DNA from: Mallotus nudiflorus
Lineage: Eukaryota > Streptophyta > Magnoliopsida > Malpighiales > Euphorbiaceae
Assembly (NCBI GenBank): GCA_947683625.1
Contig: CANTUR010000282.1
Location: forward strand, 2,232,001-2,296,000
Length of the DNA stretch: 64,000 nucleotides
Direction: 5' to 3'
The number at the start of each line of letters is the position of its first letter. Position 1 is the stretch's first letter. A model generated the notes under the pieces. That model did not search any database and was not told where the DNA came from. It saw only the letters and a program-made list of their open reading frames with translations. Below are positions 11,873 through 23,209 of this stretch, in pieces. Position numbers and translations under genes: made by a program.

Positions 11873-14485
11873 TTCATCCCTGAATTCCAGAAAGAAAAGA
11901 TTACAGGATCAGGAAGGAAAGAGATACAGGTAAGAAGCTCGCATCTCAGCTTCAGTCTCCCACGTATGCTCCTCAACTCTATCGCTACGCCACAAAACCT
12001 TGACCATCGGAATCTGCTTCGATCGCAGCTGTCGAACTTGATAATCAACGATTGCCACGGGTTCTTCCACAAACGTCAGATCTTCACTCACTTCTACACT
12101 GTCAGGTTGCAACACGTGTGAAGGGTCTGAGATATACTTCCTCAACATCGAGATATGAAATACTGGATGCACCTGTGACATACTCGGAGGCAAATCCAAC
12201 CGATATGCAACAGTGCCAACTCTCTCCAGAATCTCAAACGGTCCAATGTATCTCGGTGCTAACTTACCCTTCCTACCGAATCTCATCACACCTTTCATCG
12301 AAGATACCTTCAGAAAAATGAAATCTCCAACCTAAAACTCCATATCTCTACGCCTAGGATCCGCATAACTCTTCTGCCTGCTAACTGCGGTCTCTAATCT
12401 TCGCTTAATCATGGCGACTTTCTCTGCAGCATCCTGAATCATCTCAGGTCCAGTCAAAGCTCGCTCACCAATCTCATCCCAACTCAGAGGGGATCTACAC
12501 TTCCTTCCATACAACGCCTTATACGGTGCCATGCCAATACTGCTATGGTAGCTGTTATTATATGCAAACTCAATGAGTGGCAAATGATCATCCCAGTTAC
12601 CTCCTAAATCCAAGACACACATCCTCAACATATCTTCTAGTGTCTGGATCGTCCTCTCAGACTGACCATCTGTCTAAGGATGAAAAGCAGTACTGAAATC
12701 TAACCTAGTGCCCATCGCTTCTTGCAACTTCTGTCGAAAATGAGAAGTAAACACTGAACCTCTGTCTGATACAATGGACACAGGTACTCCATAAAGGCAT
12801 ACGATATGCTTCACGTACAACTTCGCCAATCTAGCAACTGAATATGTGGCTTTCACAGGCAAGAAATGTGCAGACTTCGTCAATCTGTCTACAATAACCC
12901 AGATGGAGTCGTATCCATCCTTCGAATGAAGTAAACCGATCACAAAATCCATAGCTATCCTTTCCCACTTCCACTCGGGAATAGGAAGAGGCTGAAGCTT
13001 CCCAAAAGGCTTATGATGTTCGGCTTTCACTTGCTGACACGTCAAGCACTTCGCAACATAATCAGCGACATCCTTCTTCAATCCATCCTACCAGTATAAA
13101 TCTCTGATATTGTGGTACATCTTAGTAACACTTGGATGAACGCTGTAGGCTGTAGAATGTGCTTCCTCTAAAATCTCCTCTCTCAAGTCATCCACATCAG
13201 GAACACACAATCTACCACTGATCCACAACACACCATCATCATCAAGTGTGAAATCAGTGAACTTCCCTGCTCTGACATTCTCTGCAAGCTCTTCCAGAAT
13301 GGGATCTCGGCTCTGAGCTGCTTTAATCCTATCCCTCAGTACAGATCATACTTTAAACTGAGCTAGCAGTCCACCCGATCTACTAAGCTTCATCATCAGA
13401 CCTTGATCCACCAACAGATGCAACTCCTGGATCAATGGTCTCCTCTCAACACTGATGTGAGCAAGACTGCCCGAGGACTTTCTACTTAAGGCATCTGCTA
13501 CCATATTAGCTTTACCCGGATGATATAAGATCTCGCAATCATAGTCTTTTAACAGTTCCAACCATCTCCTCTGCCTCAAATTCAGATCTCGCTGCTGGAA
13601 AATGTACTTAAGGCTCTTGTGATCAGTAAATATCTCACAAGTCACCCCGTATAAATAATGTCTCTAAATCTTCAAAGCAAAAATCACTGCAGCCATCTCA
13701 AGGTTATGTGTAGGATAGTTTTGCTCATGCTTCCTCAACTGCCTCGAAGCATAGGCTATCACCCTTCCATTCTGCATCAACACACAACCAAGACTAATTC
13801 TAGAGGCATCACAGTAAACTGTGAACTTATCCACACTATTAGGCAAAGCTAATACTGGCGCTGTGGTCAAATTCTCCTTCAACAACTGAAAACTATTCTC
13901 ACAAGCTTCTGACCACTCGAATCTAACATTCTTCTGAGTTAAGCGAGTCATAGGGGCTGCTATCCTGGAAAAATCCTGCACAAACCGCCTATAATACTCG
14001 GCTAAACCCATAAAACTTCGAATCTCTGTGACAGAAGTAGGTCTAGGCCACTCAGACACTGCTTCAACCTTCTGTGAATCAACCTGAATACCTTCTTTAG
14101 ACACTACGTGTCCAAGAAAAGAAACACTCTCCATCCAGAAATCACACTTTGAGAATTTAGCATAAAGCTTATGATCTCTCAGTGTCTGTAGTATAATCCT
14201 CAAGTGATATACATGCTCCTCCATACTCCTTGAATATACCAGTTTATCATCAATGAAGACTACCACAAACTGATCCACATACAGTCTGAATACCCTATTC
14301 ATCAAGTCCATAAAAGCTGCTGGTGCATTAGTCAAACCAAAAGACATCACCAGAAACTCATAATGGCCATATCGAGTGTGGAACGTTGTCTTAGGAATAT
14401 CAGCTTCACTAATCCGCAACTGATGATAACCCGACCTCAAGTCAACCTTAGAAAAGAACTGTGCACCCTGTAGCTGATCAAACAA
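11873..14485 (-). pseudogene. Element B Ty3/gypsy pol fragment (RT, RNase H, integrase, chromodomain)
   Basis: The minus strand encodes, in order: reverse transcriptase (14485-about 13700, with FIDDKLVYS where FIDDILVYS is usual), RNase H (about 13650-13350), integrase zinc-binding region (about 13230-13080), integrase core (13081-12332, with the MDF and SDRG catalytic regions), and an integrase C-terminus followed by a chromodomain-like segment (12298-11909, with VEEPV, VKVLWR and EEHTWE). That order and the chromodomain point to the Tekay/Del chromovirus lineage. The frame is broken at several points, for example near 13650, 13082, 12640 and 12310. Gag, protease and the start of RT are missing: the sequence breaks at 14486 inside the RT. 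The element cannot move by itself. Confidence 0.88.
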
Positions 14486-14728
14486 ATCAGTTTTTATGAG
14501 TTTTTATATATACATATATGTGTATATTTAACACTAATAATAATAATCAAATATTAATTAACACTAATTAGTCCCAAAATAATAATAACATTATTATAAT
14601 AATATTCGACGAAAAATTTTAAATTTAATTTCATAAATAATCAAATATCATAAGTTAATAAATTAATTATTAACATTGCAAATGCTAGAAATTTAATTTT
14701 ATAGTTTATAAAAATTTGGGTTATAACA
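14486..14728 (-). mobile_element. Probable LTR 5' end fragment
   Basis: This AT-rich stretch ends TATAACA on the + strand. In reverse complement it starts TGTTATAACCC and shares spaced similarity with the start of the element B LTR (the GCAATGTTAATAATT and ATGATATTT blocks). It may be the outer end of a diverged 5' LTR left after deletion of gag and protease. The right flank (GTTGG) does not match the left flank of element B (GATAG), so it may belong to another copy. Confidence 0.45.
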
Positions 14729-14737
14729 GTTGGGTAT

Positions 14738-14947
14738 TATAATAGAAGAGTCCGAGCAAAGACATTTATGCCCGGAGATCTAGTAATACGAAGGGCAAAC
14801 ATTAGAGGAGGAAACTTAAAAACTAGGAAAGGCCATATCAGATAGTCTAGAAAGATAAGTAAAAGAGAATACAAGATAAATGATGTTCGAGAAAAAGAAT
14901 TACCCCGCTTTTGGAATTCAGACAATCTTAAAAAATACTATCATTAG
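14738..14947 (+). pseudogene. Ty3/gypsy Tat-lineage integrase C-terminal tail
   Basis: In one + strand frame the 69 codons before the stop contain FMPGDLVIRR, then GGNLKTRKG, and end with PRFWNSDNLKKYYH. This is the typical integrase tail of plant Tat/Athila elements (GDLVLRR...GKL..NWEGP...LPR.WN.DNLRRYY). One internal stop lies near 14846. Everything upstream of this tail is gone, replaced by the LTR fragment ending at 14728. It marks the start of the 3' half of a Tat element that runs to about 20199. Confidence 0.75.
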
Positions 14948-15369
14948 CATATCAAAGTCATTATTATTATTCATATCACTAGCACTTTATTGGTTATCCA
15001 TCTGTTACTTCATCATTTTATCTAAGTTATTTAAGATTCCATTTTCCTTAAATTACTTAACCCAACAATCAAACAAGAATAAAGACACTTCAAAAAATAA
15101 AACTTTTATTTAATTTCATCAAAGGCAAAGTACATTGGCATTTACAATTCGAGGCCTAGTTTTAGAAGGGGTAGCCTCAGATTCGAAAGAGGAAAGTTCA
15201 GATCCAGTAGGGGCAACCTCAGTTTTAGAAAGAGCAACCTTGGTTGTGGTTTTGGTAGGGTTACTGTCGGCCTTTTAACCCTTTATTTATTCAGAAGATA
15301 ACCTCACCAGAGCACTAGCCTTAACAGCTAGACTTGCCAAGTCACTGTAAGATATCTTATCAAGCTCGG

Positions 15370-15760
15370 AGAGTCCAATTCTAAGTGTTGAGTAAGAAGA
15401 ACGCTTCAACATTGTGATTTAAACGCTTTAAAGAACTCCTTTATCATCTTTTGATAGTTCATCTTATTATTCTGCTAAGCATTTTTCTCTTCAGCCAACT
15501 CTATTTTCAAAGGTTCAAGTTTGGCATTTAGTTTATTAATTTATATAGTAAGCTGGGTATGAGAATGCTTAGGCTCACTAACCTTCTACTGATACTTCTC
15601 AGCTTTAGATTCAGCTTTTGCATGCTTGGTCTAACAAAGCTTAAGTAACTCATATGCCTTATTTAATCTGTCTTCATACTCCAAATCTATGGAGTTCAAC
15701 TTACCCTTTTTCAAGTTGCACTCACTTTTCAGCTAGAATCGATTCTTTTGCCAATAAAAA
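15370..15760 (-). pseudogene. Decayed antisense coiled-coil ORF of the Tat element
   Basis: Read on the minus strand, this segment gives a Lys/Glu/Leu-rich, heptad-like peptide (for example LEYEDRLNKAYELLKL, INKLNAKLEPLKIELAEEKN) interrupted by a handful of stops and possibly a frameshift. Tat-lineage retrotransposons often carry an extra ORF, in antisense, between pol and the 3' LTR; position and orientation fit that. I do not recognise a specific protein family. Confidence 0.5.
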
Positions 15761-17470
15761 CCTGAATAGTCTAGAAAAATAAATATCAAAGCTCAAACAT
15801 TAATATATATTATAATTACAAAGTTTAACACTTACATCCAAAAGGTTCAGAATTAGTGCATCATTTAGTCATCCCTATCAACCTCCCTCCACTTATTGAT
15901 ATCCAACAAAAAATATAACGACTCAGAACTCTAGTTCCTTGCTTAGGGATTGTAGATGGTCAGATGATTAACCTTGTATACCATCTATCCCCTAAGGTCG
16001 GGGCATTCAAGTAAAGGTGGCAACGATTTAAAAATCGATGGTTTCAATTCATGATTGCACCTATAGTTACTTTCTTAGCCACTATTTCTTTATCTTCTTT
16101 GTTTAAAAATAAGTTTGATTTGCTTCACTTATGAGAATTTCTACCAATTCTTTTTTTTTCATCGAAGCTCATCCTAATCTTTGTTGAGATTACTGCTTTA
16201 GCCCTATCCTACCATCTATATAATGGGGTTCATCATTTATTGATGGATTTTTCAGGATTTCCCTTTCTTAGAATTTGCCAAAAAAGAAGAAACACTATAG
16301 ATAACCGCAACTGGCCCCCACCTGGGTTTAAGGCTAGTTTTGATTCAATTTGACCAGTTCATTTGGTTCAATAAGTTAATTTTTTTAAAAAAAAATTTGG
16401 CTCAAAACCAATGGTTTAGTTTTAATTCCATGGGAAGTAGTACTAACTCTGAACCGGCCACTCCCTCAGTTTCGGGCCAGTTTTCATCCCAGTTTTTATC
16501 GAGCCGATTTTGGGCCCAAATTGGCTTGTGGCCTACCCTATATTCAGGTATTTTGAGGCATTTGATAAACAAACTAAAAAGGTTTTTTCACTCAATAACA
16601 CTCTTTTACCCAGTTATGCCAGACATCAATAAAGTCTGTCGAACGCTCAAGCATAAAAAATTTATGTCTCTAAGCCTTATTCAAGTCTGGAATTTTTATA
16701 AATATACTATGGTTTATGATAAATGACAATATAAATGTCTGTTCCCCTTTCTTTTTTTGTTAAACTATATGTATACCATAATACATTTAAATTCGGCTCT
16801 TTGCCCTCTCTATGTACAAGCTTGGTAAATCCAATTAAAATCCAGTAGCTATTTAGGTGTAGTTAACCCAGAGCTATATTATGTCTATTCAGAAAAGCTT
16901 TCACAAAACGGTCTATCGAGAACCTCAACCTACCTTCCATTTGGTCAAAATAGATCATAATTTGTCTAAACTTGGAATTTCGTTATAAGCCCTAAAATCC
17001 CTACTTATAGTATATAAAACATAACTAGCAGGGATATTAAAATTTCTCCTTATATGTTATCATCTACCCTAAACTCAAAAAAAGATGAACTCACAGTCTC
17101 TCGGGGAGCCATCCCAGCCAGTAGTAAAAGATAGAAGATGGAATTAAAAAAAGAAGATAAAACTTACCTTAACATATAAGGGTAGATGTTGACCACTAAA
17201 AGGCAAAGACAAAGAAAAACAAGTATAAATAGTGAAAAAGAAATAATAGAGCATCAAATGATAAAAATACCGCATAGGCAAATAGTTCCAACTTCTCCAC
17301 CCCCTAATTTATAGAGTGATCAAGATTCTAGAAAGACACCTTGTACCCTCAAGCAATAAAGGGCCAAGCATAAATATCAAGGGCATTTTGGTTAAAATAA
17401 TTAGTCATTAAAAATCCACTATTGAAATGGTTACCAAGATAGAACATTTTCAATTGACACGAGCCTCCAG
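15745..17470. repeat. 1.73-kb tandem duplication, unit 1
   Basis: The unit begins CTTTTGCCAA and abuts unit 2, which begins with the same bases at 17471. Long stretches match, for example the TTATAATTACAAAGTTTAACACTTACATCC segment at about 15810 and 17535, and the ends near AATTGACACGAGCCTCCAGC. The copies have many substitutions, so the duplication is old. Confidence 0.88.
16012..16540. mobile_element. Non-autonomous hAT-like element, copy 1
   Basis: A 529-bp insert has imperfect terminal inverted repeats (left TAAAGGTGGCAAC, right GTGGCCTACCCTA) and is flanked by 8-bp direct repeats CATTCAAG (16004-16011) and TATTCAGG (16541-16548), differing by two transitions. An 8-bp duplication is the hAT signature. 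The interior is rich in GGTTC/GAACC-type motifs and encodes no transposase. Unit 2 has the same element at the same place, so it inserted before the duplication. Confidence 0.7.
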
Positions 17471-19210
17471 CTTTTGCCAACAACAACCATTGAATAATTT
17501 AAAAAAAGAAATGTCGAAGCTCGAACATTAGTAGATATTATAATTACAAAGTTTAACACTTACATCCAAAAGGTTTAGAATCAATACATCATTTAGTCGT
17601 CCCTATCCACCTCCCTCCACCTATTGATATCCAACGTAAAATGTAGAGATTTAGAACTCTAGTTCCTTGCTGGGGGATTGTAAATGGTCAGATGATTAAC
17701 CTTAAATACAATCTATCTTTTTAGGTCAAGGCATCTAAGTAGGGGTGGCCATGGTTTAAGAACCAACGGTTCTAGTTCATGGTTCAACCTATAGTTGCTT
17801 TCCTAACCACTACTATAGTTTTATTTTTTTATTTTATTTATCTAAAAATAGGTTTGATTTGCTTCACCTATGAGAATTTCTACCAATTCTTTTTTTTTTA
17901 TCAAGCTCATCTTAATCTCCGTTGAGATTACTACCTTAGCCATATCCTATCATCTGTATAATGGGGTTTGTCATTTATTAAAGGATTTTTTAGGATTTCT
18001 CTTTCTTAGAATTGGATAAAAAAGAATAAATGTTATGGATCACTAGAATAGGTGCCCACCTGGGTTCAAGGCCGATTCTAGTTCTGATTCGATTCGATTG
18101 ATTCATCTAGTTCAATAAGTTAATATTTTGGCTCGAAAATGGCAATTCCAATTCTAATTCCATGGGAAGTGGAATTGGCTTTGAATTGGTCACTCCCTTA
18201 ATTTTAAGCTAGTTTGAGCTAGTTTCGGTCCCAGTTTTGACTAAGTCAGTTTCGGGCCCAAATTGATTCATGGCAGCCCTTCATTTGGGTATTTTGGGGC
18301 GTTTGATAAACAAGTTGAGAAGGCCTTTTTACTTGATAACACTCCTCTATCTAGTTACACCGGACATCAACGAAGTTCGTCAGATGCTCAAGCATAAAAA
18401 ATTTATGTCTTTAGGCCTTATTCAGGTCTGGAAGTTTTATGAAGACATTGTGGTTTGGGATGACTGACAATGAGGAGGTCAATTTCGATTTCTTTTTTGT
18501 TAAACTATACATATATCGAAATACATCTAAATTTGGCTCCTTGCCCTCTCTAAAACCTAGTTAAAATCCAGTAGTTATTATGGTGTAGTTGACCTGGAGC
18601 TATATTATGTCTATTTAGAAAAGCTTTCACAAAAGTGTCTATCGGGAACTTCAACCCACCCTCCATTTGATCATTATAGATCATTATTTTTTCTAAACTT
18701 AAAATGTCATCATGAGCATTAAAATCCCCATTTATAGTATATAAAACATAATTAGTAGAGATATTAAAATTTCTCCTATACAATATTTACATATTATCAT
18801 CTACCCTAGACTCGAAAAGAGATGGACTCACACTCTCTCGAGGAGCCATCCCAATAAATAGTAAAAGATATAAGATGAAATTAAAGAAAGAAGATAAAAC
18901 TCACCTTAACATATAAAGGTAGATGTTAACCACTAGAAGGTAAAGATAGAGAAAAACTCAAGTAAAGATGGCGAAAAGGAAATAGTAGAGCAACAAATGA
19001 TAAAAATGTCTAATAGGCAAATGGTTCTAACTTATCCACCCCCTAATTTATAGAGTGATAAAGATTCTAGAAAGACACCTCATGCCATTAGGTAACAAAG
19101 AGGTAGGCATAAATATTATGGGCATTTCAATTAAAATAACGAGTCATAAAAAATCCACTATTGAAATGGTTATCGAAGTAAAACCTTTTTAATTGACACG
19201 ACCCTCCAGC
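17471..19210. repeat. 1.73-kb tandem duplication, unit 2
   Basis: This is the second copy of 15745-17470, starting CTTTTGCCAA and ending near ACCCTCCAGC. It lies inside the Tat element between the integrase tail and the 3' LTR. Confidence 0.88.
17740..18281. mobile_element. Non-autonomous hAT-like element, copy 2
   Basis: This copy corresponds to 16012-16540. The termini are TAGGGGTGGCCATG on the left and CATGGCAGCCCTT on the right, matching as inverted repeats at 11 of 13 bases. Flanking 8-bp repeats are CATCTAAG (17732-17739) and CATTTGGG (18282-18289), differing by transitions only. Confidence 0.7.
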
Positions 19211-19464
19211 TATCTAGCATCATACAAAATTTAAAATTGGCATATTAAGTGTCACTTTGACATGCTTTAGAAAATGCTTTGTTATACAACTATTGAAGTC
19301 CAGATGCTTATAAAACATAGCAGCATCAACATTTGAACAATAACTTTAATTATAAATACTTAACATTCATATTTGTAAGCTCGATATCCATACTGAGCAA
19401 AGAACGCACGGTATTAAATTTTCTTCCTTTTTCATATAATTTAGAATCCTACACATTCCCCGGG

Positions 19465-19742
19465 GTTGATATTTGGTAAGACAGGTGTACTCTAAATCAT
19501 CTAAGGTTAAAACTCGCCACTGCTAACTGACTCAGATGAGTTTATATAATTCCTTAGGTTGATGTTTTGTAAGATGGGCGTACTCTGAATCATTCAAGGT
19601 CGAAACCCGCCATTGCTAATAGCTTTGGATGAGACTGCACATTCATGGGGTAGATGTTTGGAAAGACAGGCATACTCAGAGATGTCTGAGGTTGAAACCT
19701 AATACTTCCAGTGGACTCAGACAATAATTCACTAAGCATGCT
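19465..19742. repeat. Three 92/93-bp tandem repeats before the 3' LTR
   Basis: Imperfect units start at 19465, 19558 and 19650 (GTTGATATTTGGTAAGAC, GTTGATGTTTTGTAAGAT, GTAGATGTTTGGAAAGAC) and share the GTACTCTGAATCAT and AAACCCGCCA.TGCTAA blocks. Tat elements are known for variable tandem repeats in the untranslated region just before the 3' LTR. Confidence 0.85.
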
Positions 19743-19837
19743 CATACTAATTGCAATTAATCATTAGCCACTCAGATAATTTGCATCACAACCTTCATCA
19801 ATCTCATATACTTAAATGTAAATATCTAAATAATTAC

Positions 19838-20199
19838 TGGGGGGGTACTTTTGATATCCCATATGCTAATCCAATCAAATAAGGATGTTAATCCTTAAGA
19901 GAACATTAGAATGATATAAGGATTCTTACACCTAAAGAAAGAGTTTAGATCAACATGAGATAAAGAATCCCAGATCAAATATAAGATCATATTTATATCA
20001 GGTTTATGTGTATTTTTCCCTATATATACTCCATATATTGCACATAATCATTCATCTCATGCATACATGTTCTCGATAAACCTTTCTTATTATTCCCTAG
20101 TAATTTAGGCAATCAAGTATTTGTGGGAACAACCCCACACTCTAATTGTGTTTTATGGAAATGGTGCAGGATTCAAGGAGCTCTTAATTCTAGTTATCA
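19838..20199 (+). mobile_element. Polypurine tract and 3' LTR of the Tat element
   Basis: A polypurine tract CTGGGGGGGTAC (19838-19849) is followed by an LTR starting TGATATCCC (19852). A TATA-like TATATATAC lies near 20021. The inverted terminal match TGATA/TATCA puts the end near 20199, or at 20202 if the LTR ends AACA. The length of about 350 bp is short. The 5' LTR is not in the window, so the end is not confirmed. Confidence 0.6.
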
Positions 20200-20202
20200 A
20201 CA

Positions 20203-22800
20203 ATTACATTTTGTAAGCTTAATAGCTCATATTGAGTTTAATAATTAAAAATTATAGTTTGGTCTACACTATATCGTGTATTAAGCAATAGTTTTGCCTA
20301 TATGAGTTGTTAGTTATTAAAATGAGAATTAATAACTTCCATGTTGACTGTCATATCATCACTGATGCCATATACGATCTTTTACTAGCATCTCATTCAA
20401 TTTCATTAGCCCACTAATTGAATTGATAACTATATTCTCTTCATCATTTTAAATCACCATAAAAAATTTACTTTTGTATCGGTTGTCGAAGCTCTCAAAT
20501 CCCACATCAAAAAACATATGGTTCATAGCTGGATCTTAAACAATCAACTAGGCATATAGTGTTTGGACTATCTAGACTCACCAAAGTTGTTTTAATGGTT
20601 GTTGTTGGGGGTTACAGAGTCATTGGTGGGTTGCTTGGTATGATATATTGTCTAATTGTAAATATGAAAGAATTTTGAGTTTCTATCCCCTTTTCTTAAC
20701 CATTGAATCTTCACCCTCTATTTTTAATGAAGTTCCTCCTATATACCATAAATTATGAATTTTCTTCACTTATCCAATTTTTTTCTTGCTTATCTTCATT
20801 TGAAAAAAAGGCCTATCGTTGAGCTTCCAATTCTTTAGTTCAACTTTTGGATCCTTCCCATACAATTACCAACTTAGTTTTACTCCATCTTTGTAAAAGC
20901 TAGCCTATAGTTATGCAATTTGGTTGTAGGACAAACCTATTTTTTATGTGCTCACCCTTCCAAACCTCTTAATAATTTTTTACATTCTCTATTTGTTCCC
21001 ATATTTAACCTCTTAAATTTGTAAAATCTCTTCTAATTTTCTCCAACAACTTTATAGTCAATGGACAATGATTTGAGGCCAAAAAAGACTCATAGCTAAC
21101 CTATGCATACTCATATAGAATCCTCTACTCTAAATTGACCAAAACCTATCCAATCTTGCTTGAATGTTTGGATCTCAAATTGCTTATTATGTCAAGTGAA
21201 CTTTTCTCCTTTAAATTCTAGGTCATTAATTGGCAATCATCCACCAAATATTATATTGGCTATATTAATTTGTCCCCCCACACCCTTTTTGCATCTTGCA
21301 AAAGGCAAGGCATTGAAATCACTAATTATTATATCATGGATCCCTATTTATATTGCAATACGGATTCAGGAGTAGACAAGGGTTCCATCACACGTATGAA
21401 TTAAAAAGGCAGAACACATTTTTTTAACGTTTTAGTTTTTAAAAAAAATATATAAATAAGTAGACAATGATGTAACATAAAAAAAAAAACAGCTAATACT
21501 ACATGCTAAAGCCCTCTAGCACCTAATTAGCAGTAACAATTAACTGATAAGTGAGAAGCAATAGTGGAAAGAAATTAAAAAAAAAAAAGAATCAAAGCTC
21601 AAAGCATAGTGAATCTACCAAAGTTTGCATCATATTTGTTCATGTGTACATAATAGCAGACTAACATGAAACATGCAAATCTTCCTTCAATTCTTTCTTC
21701 TCTTCTTTCCTCAATTTTATATCATTTTCAATAATTTGTTTCAATTTCTCTTGAGAATTCACTGAATCATTATCCCATGCATCTTCTCCAGCTAAGAAGT
21801 ATCATGAATCAGTGTTCCATCAGGTTCTTCTGTAGACTTCTTCATTTTCAAGCCTTTTGGCATTACCTTTATCCATATACCCTTCTTAAGCCTGCACTTA
21901 TAAAGAAAACTCAGAAGAGGCAAGCAAGTCGTACTGAACTTGTTTATAAGACAAAATATGTAAGGTTATTACTTAAACAATACATGTTCAGTAACCTTCA
22001 CCTGTAAGTTTATTGATTTTATTTACCTTCACCTGCGGGTTCATTATCTTTACATGTAGATTTATTAATATTTTCTTTTTAATCTCATTAAAAAAATTTA
22101 AAAGTATTTTTTATTTATCAAAAAATTATTTATCTTTTTATTTTATTAATTACAGTGGTTAAATTTATTTATTTTTTCATGATTTTAGTCAAAATAAAAA
22201 TCTTTATTCAATAAAAAATTATTTAATTATGATAATAAATAGAGTTTTACATGTATTTTTATTTTAGTTAAATATTATATGTTCATTACTTAAATAATGT
22301 AGGTTAATAAGATAAACATATAGAAAAACTAAATAAACAAATTTGACAAACAAAATATTAAAGTTATCATGAATCTCCAATTAATAATAAATGAACATAT
22401 ACATTACAACTAATGAACCTAAAATTATAACTAATTAAAAACAACAACGGCTATTAGTTTTCATAACTTAAACACATCAAATTAAGAGCAACAAATGCAG
22501 TAGCAAATAGAACCCAACAAATGAAACAAGATTACATGAAAAGCTGATATTTGAAAAAATGAAACAAATTTTTACGGCTATTTGTATTTTATCACTTATA
22601 TAGCTTGAAATTGTTTTAGTATACTCTTTTATGATAAAAACAATATAAATTATATTTTGAATAACTTTTTTAATTTCTATAATTCAAACAAATTAAATTT
22701 TCTGTCTAAAACAACAATTCCAATCAATCAAACACTAATGCAAATTATAAAATTGAAAAAGAGAAATTAAATATTTTTTACTAAAATAATTATATTAGGG
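20203..22800. other. Intergenic DNA, no gene supported
   Basis: AT-rich sequence with short open frames only (for example 21160-21375 and 21777-22007). None shows a recognisable domain or codon pattern. It may contain further decayed repeats that I could not classify. Confidence 0.5.
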
Positions 22801-22810
22801 ATATTCTACA

Positions 22811-22960
22811 TAACGGTTATGCTAATCAGAAACATAATAACCACCAGCCAATACTCTAATCACCCAATCCAACGGTCAAAAAGACCAATCAATAATTCAA
22901 ATAATAATCCTACGCTTCTCTCCCCATCACCGCATCACCACCAAAACTAGCCGTTACAAA
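22811..22960 (+). promoter_or_regulatory. MSA-like (G2/M) elements upstream of the TPX2-domain gene
   Basis: Three AACGG cores lie within 150 bp: TCCAACGGTC (22868-22877), a perfect match to the MSA consensus YCYAACGGYY; ATAACGGTTA near 22810-22819; and AGCCGTTACA (22949-22958), a one-mismatch match in reverse. MSA elements are bound by three-repeat MYB factors and drive G2/M expression in plants. The next gene encodes a TPX2-domain microtubule protein, for which G2/M expression would make sense. Activity is inferred. Confidence 0.55.
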
Positions 22961-23209
22961 CCAGAGCGTCCCCAGCCAAAAACCCAAACCCCTTCAACGT
23001 TCCTTTTCCTCCTCCTTCTTCTTCTTCTTCTTCTGCTTCGTCATCATCATCTATTCATATTTCTCTGAAACATCACCAATCGAATCTACCTTTTCCATCT
23101 GAACTAACAAAAACCCTTTTTTTCTTTCTCGTCAAACAGACAATACCCATTTCCTTTCTCTGGCGATTATTCTCTGTTTTCTGGGTTTTTTCTATTGTCT
23201 TTTTAATCA

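Noticed and set aside
20820..21380. Possible copia or LINE coding remnant.
   Set aside because: No frame gave a recognisable motif on either strand, so I left it as unclassified intergenic DNA.
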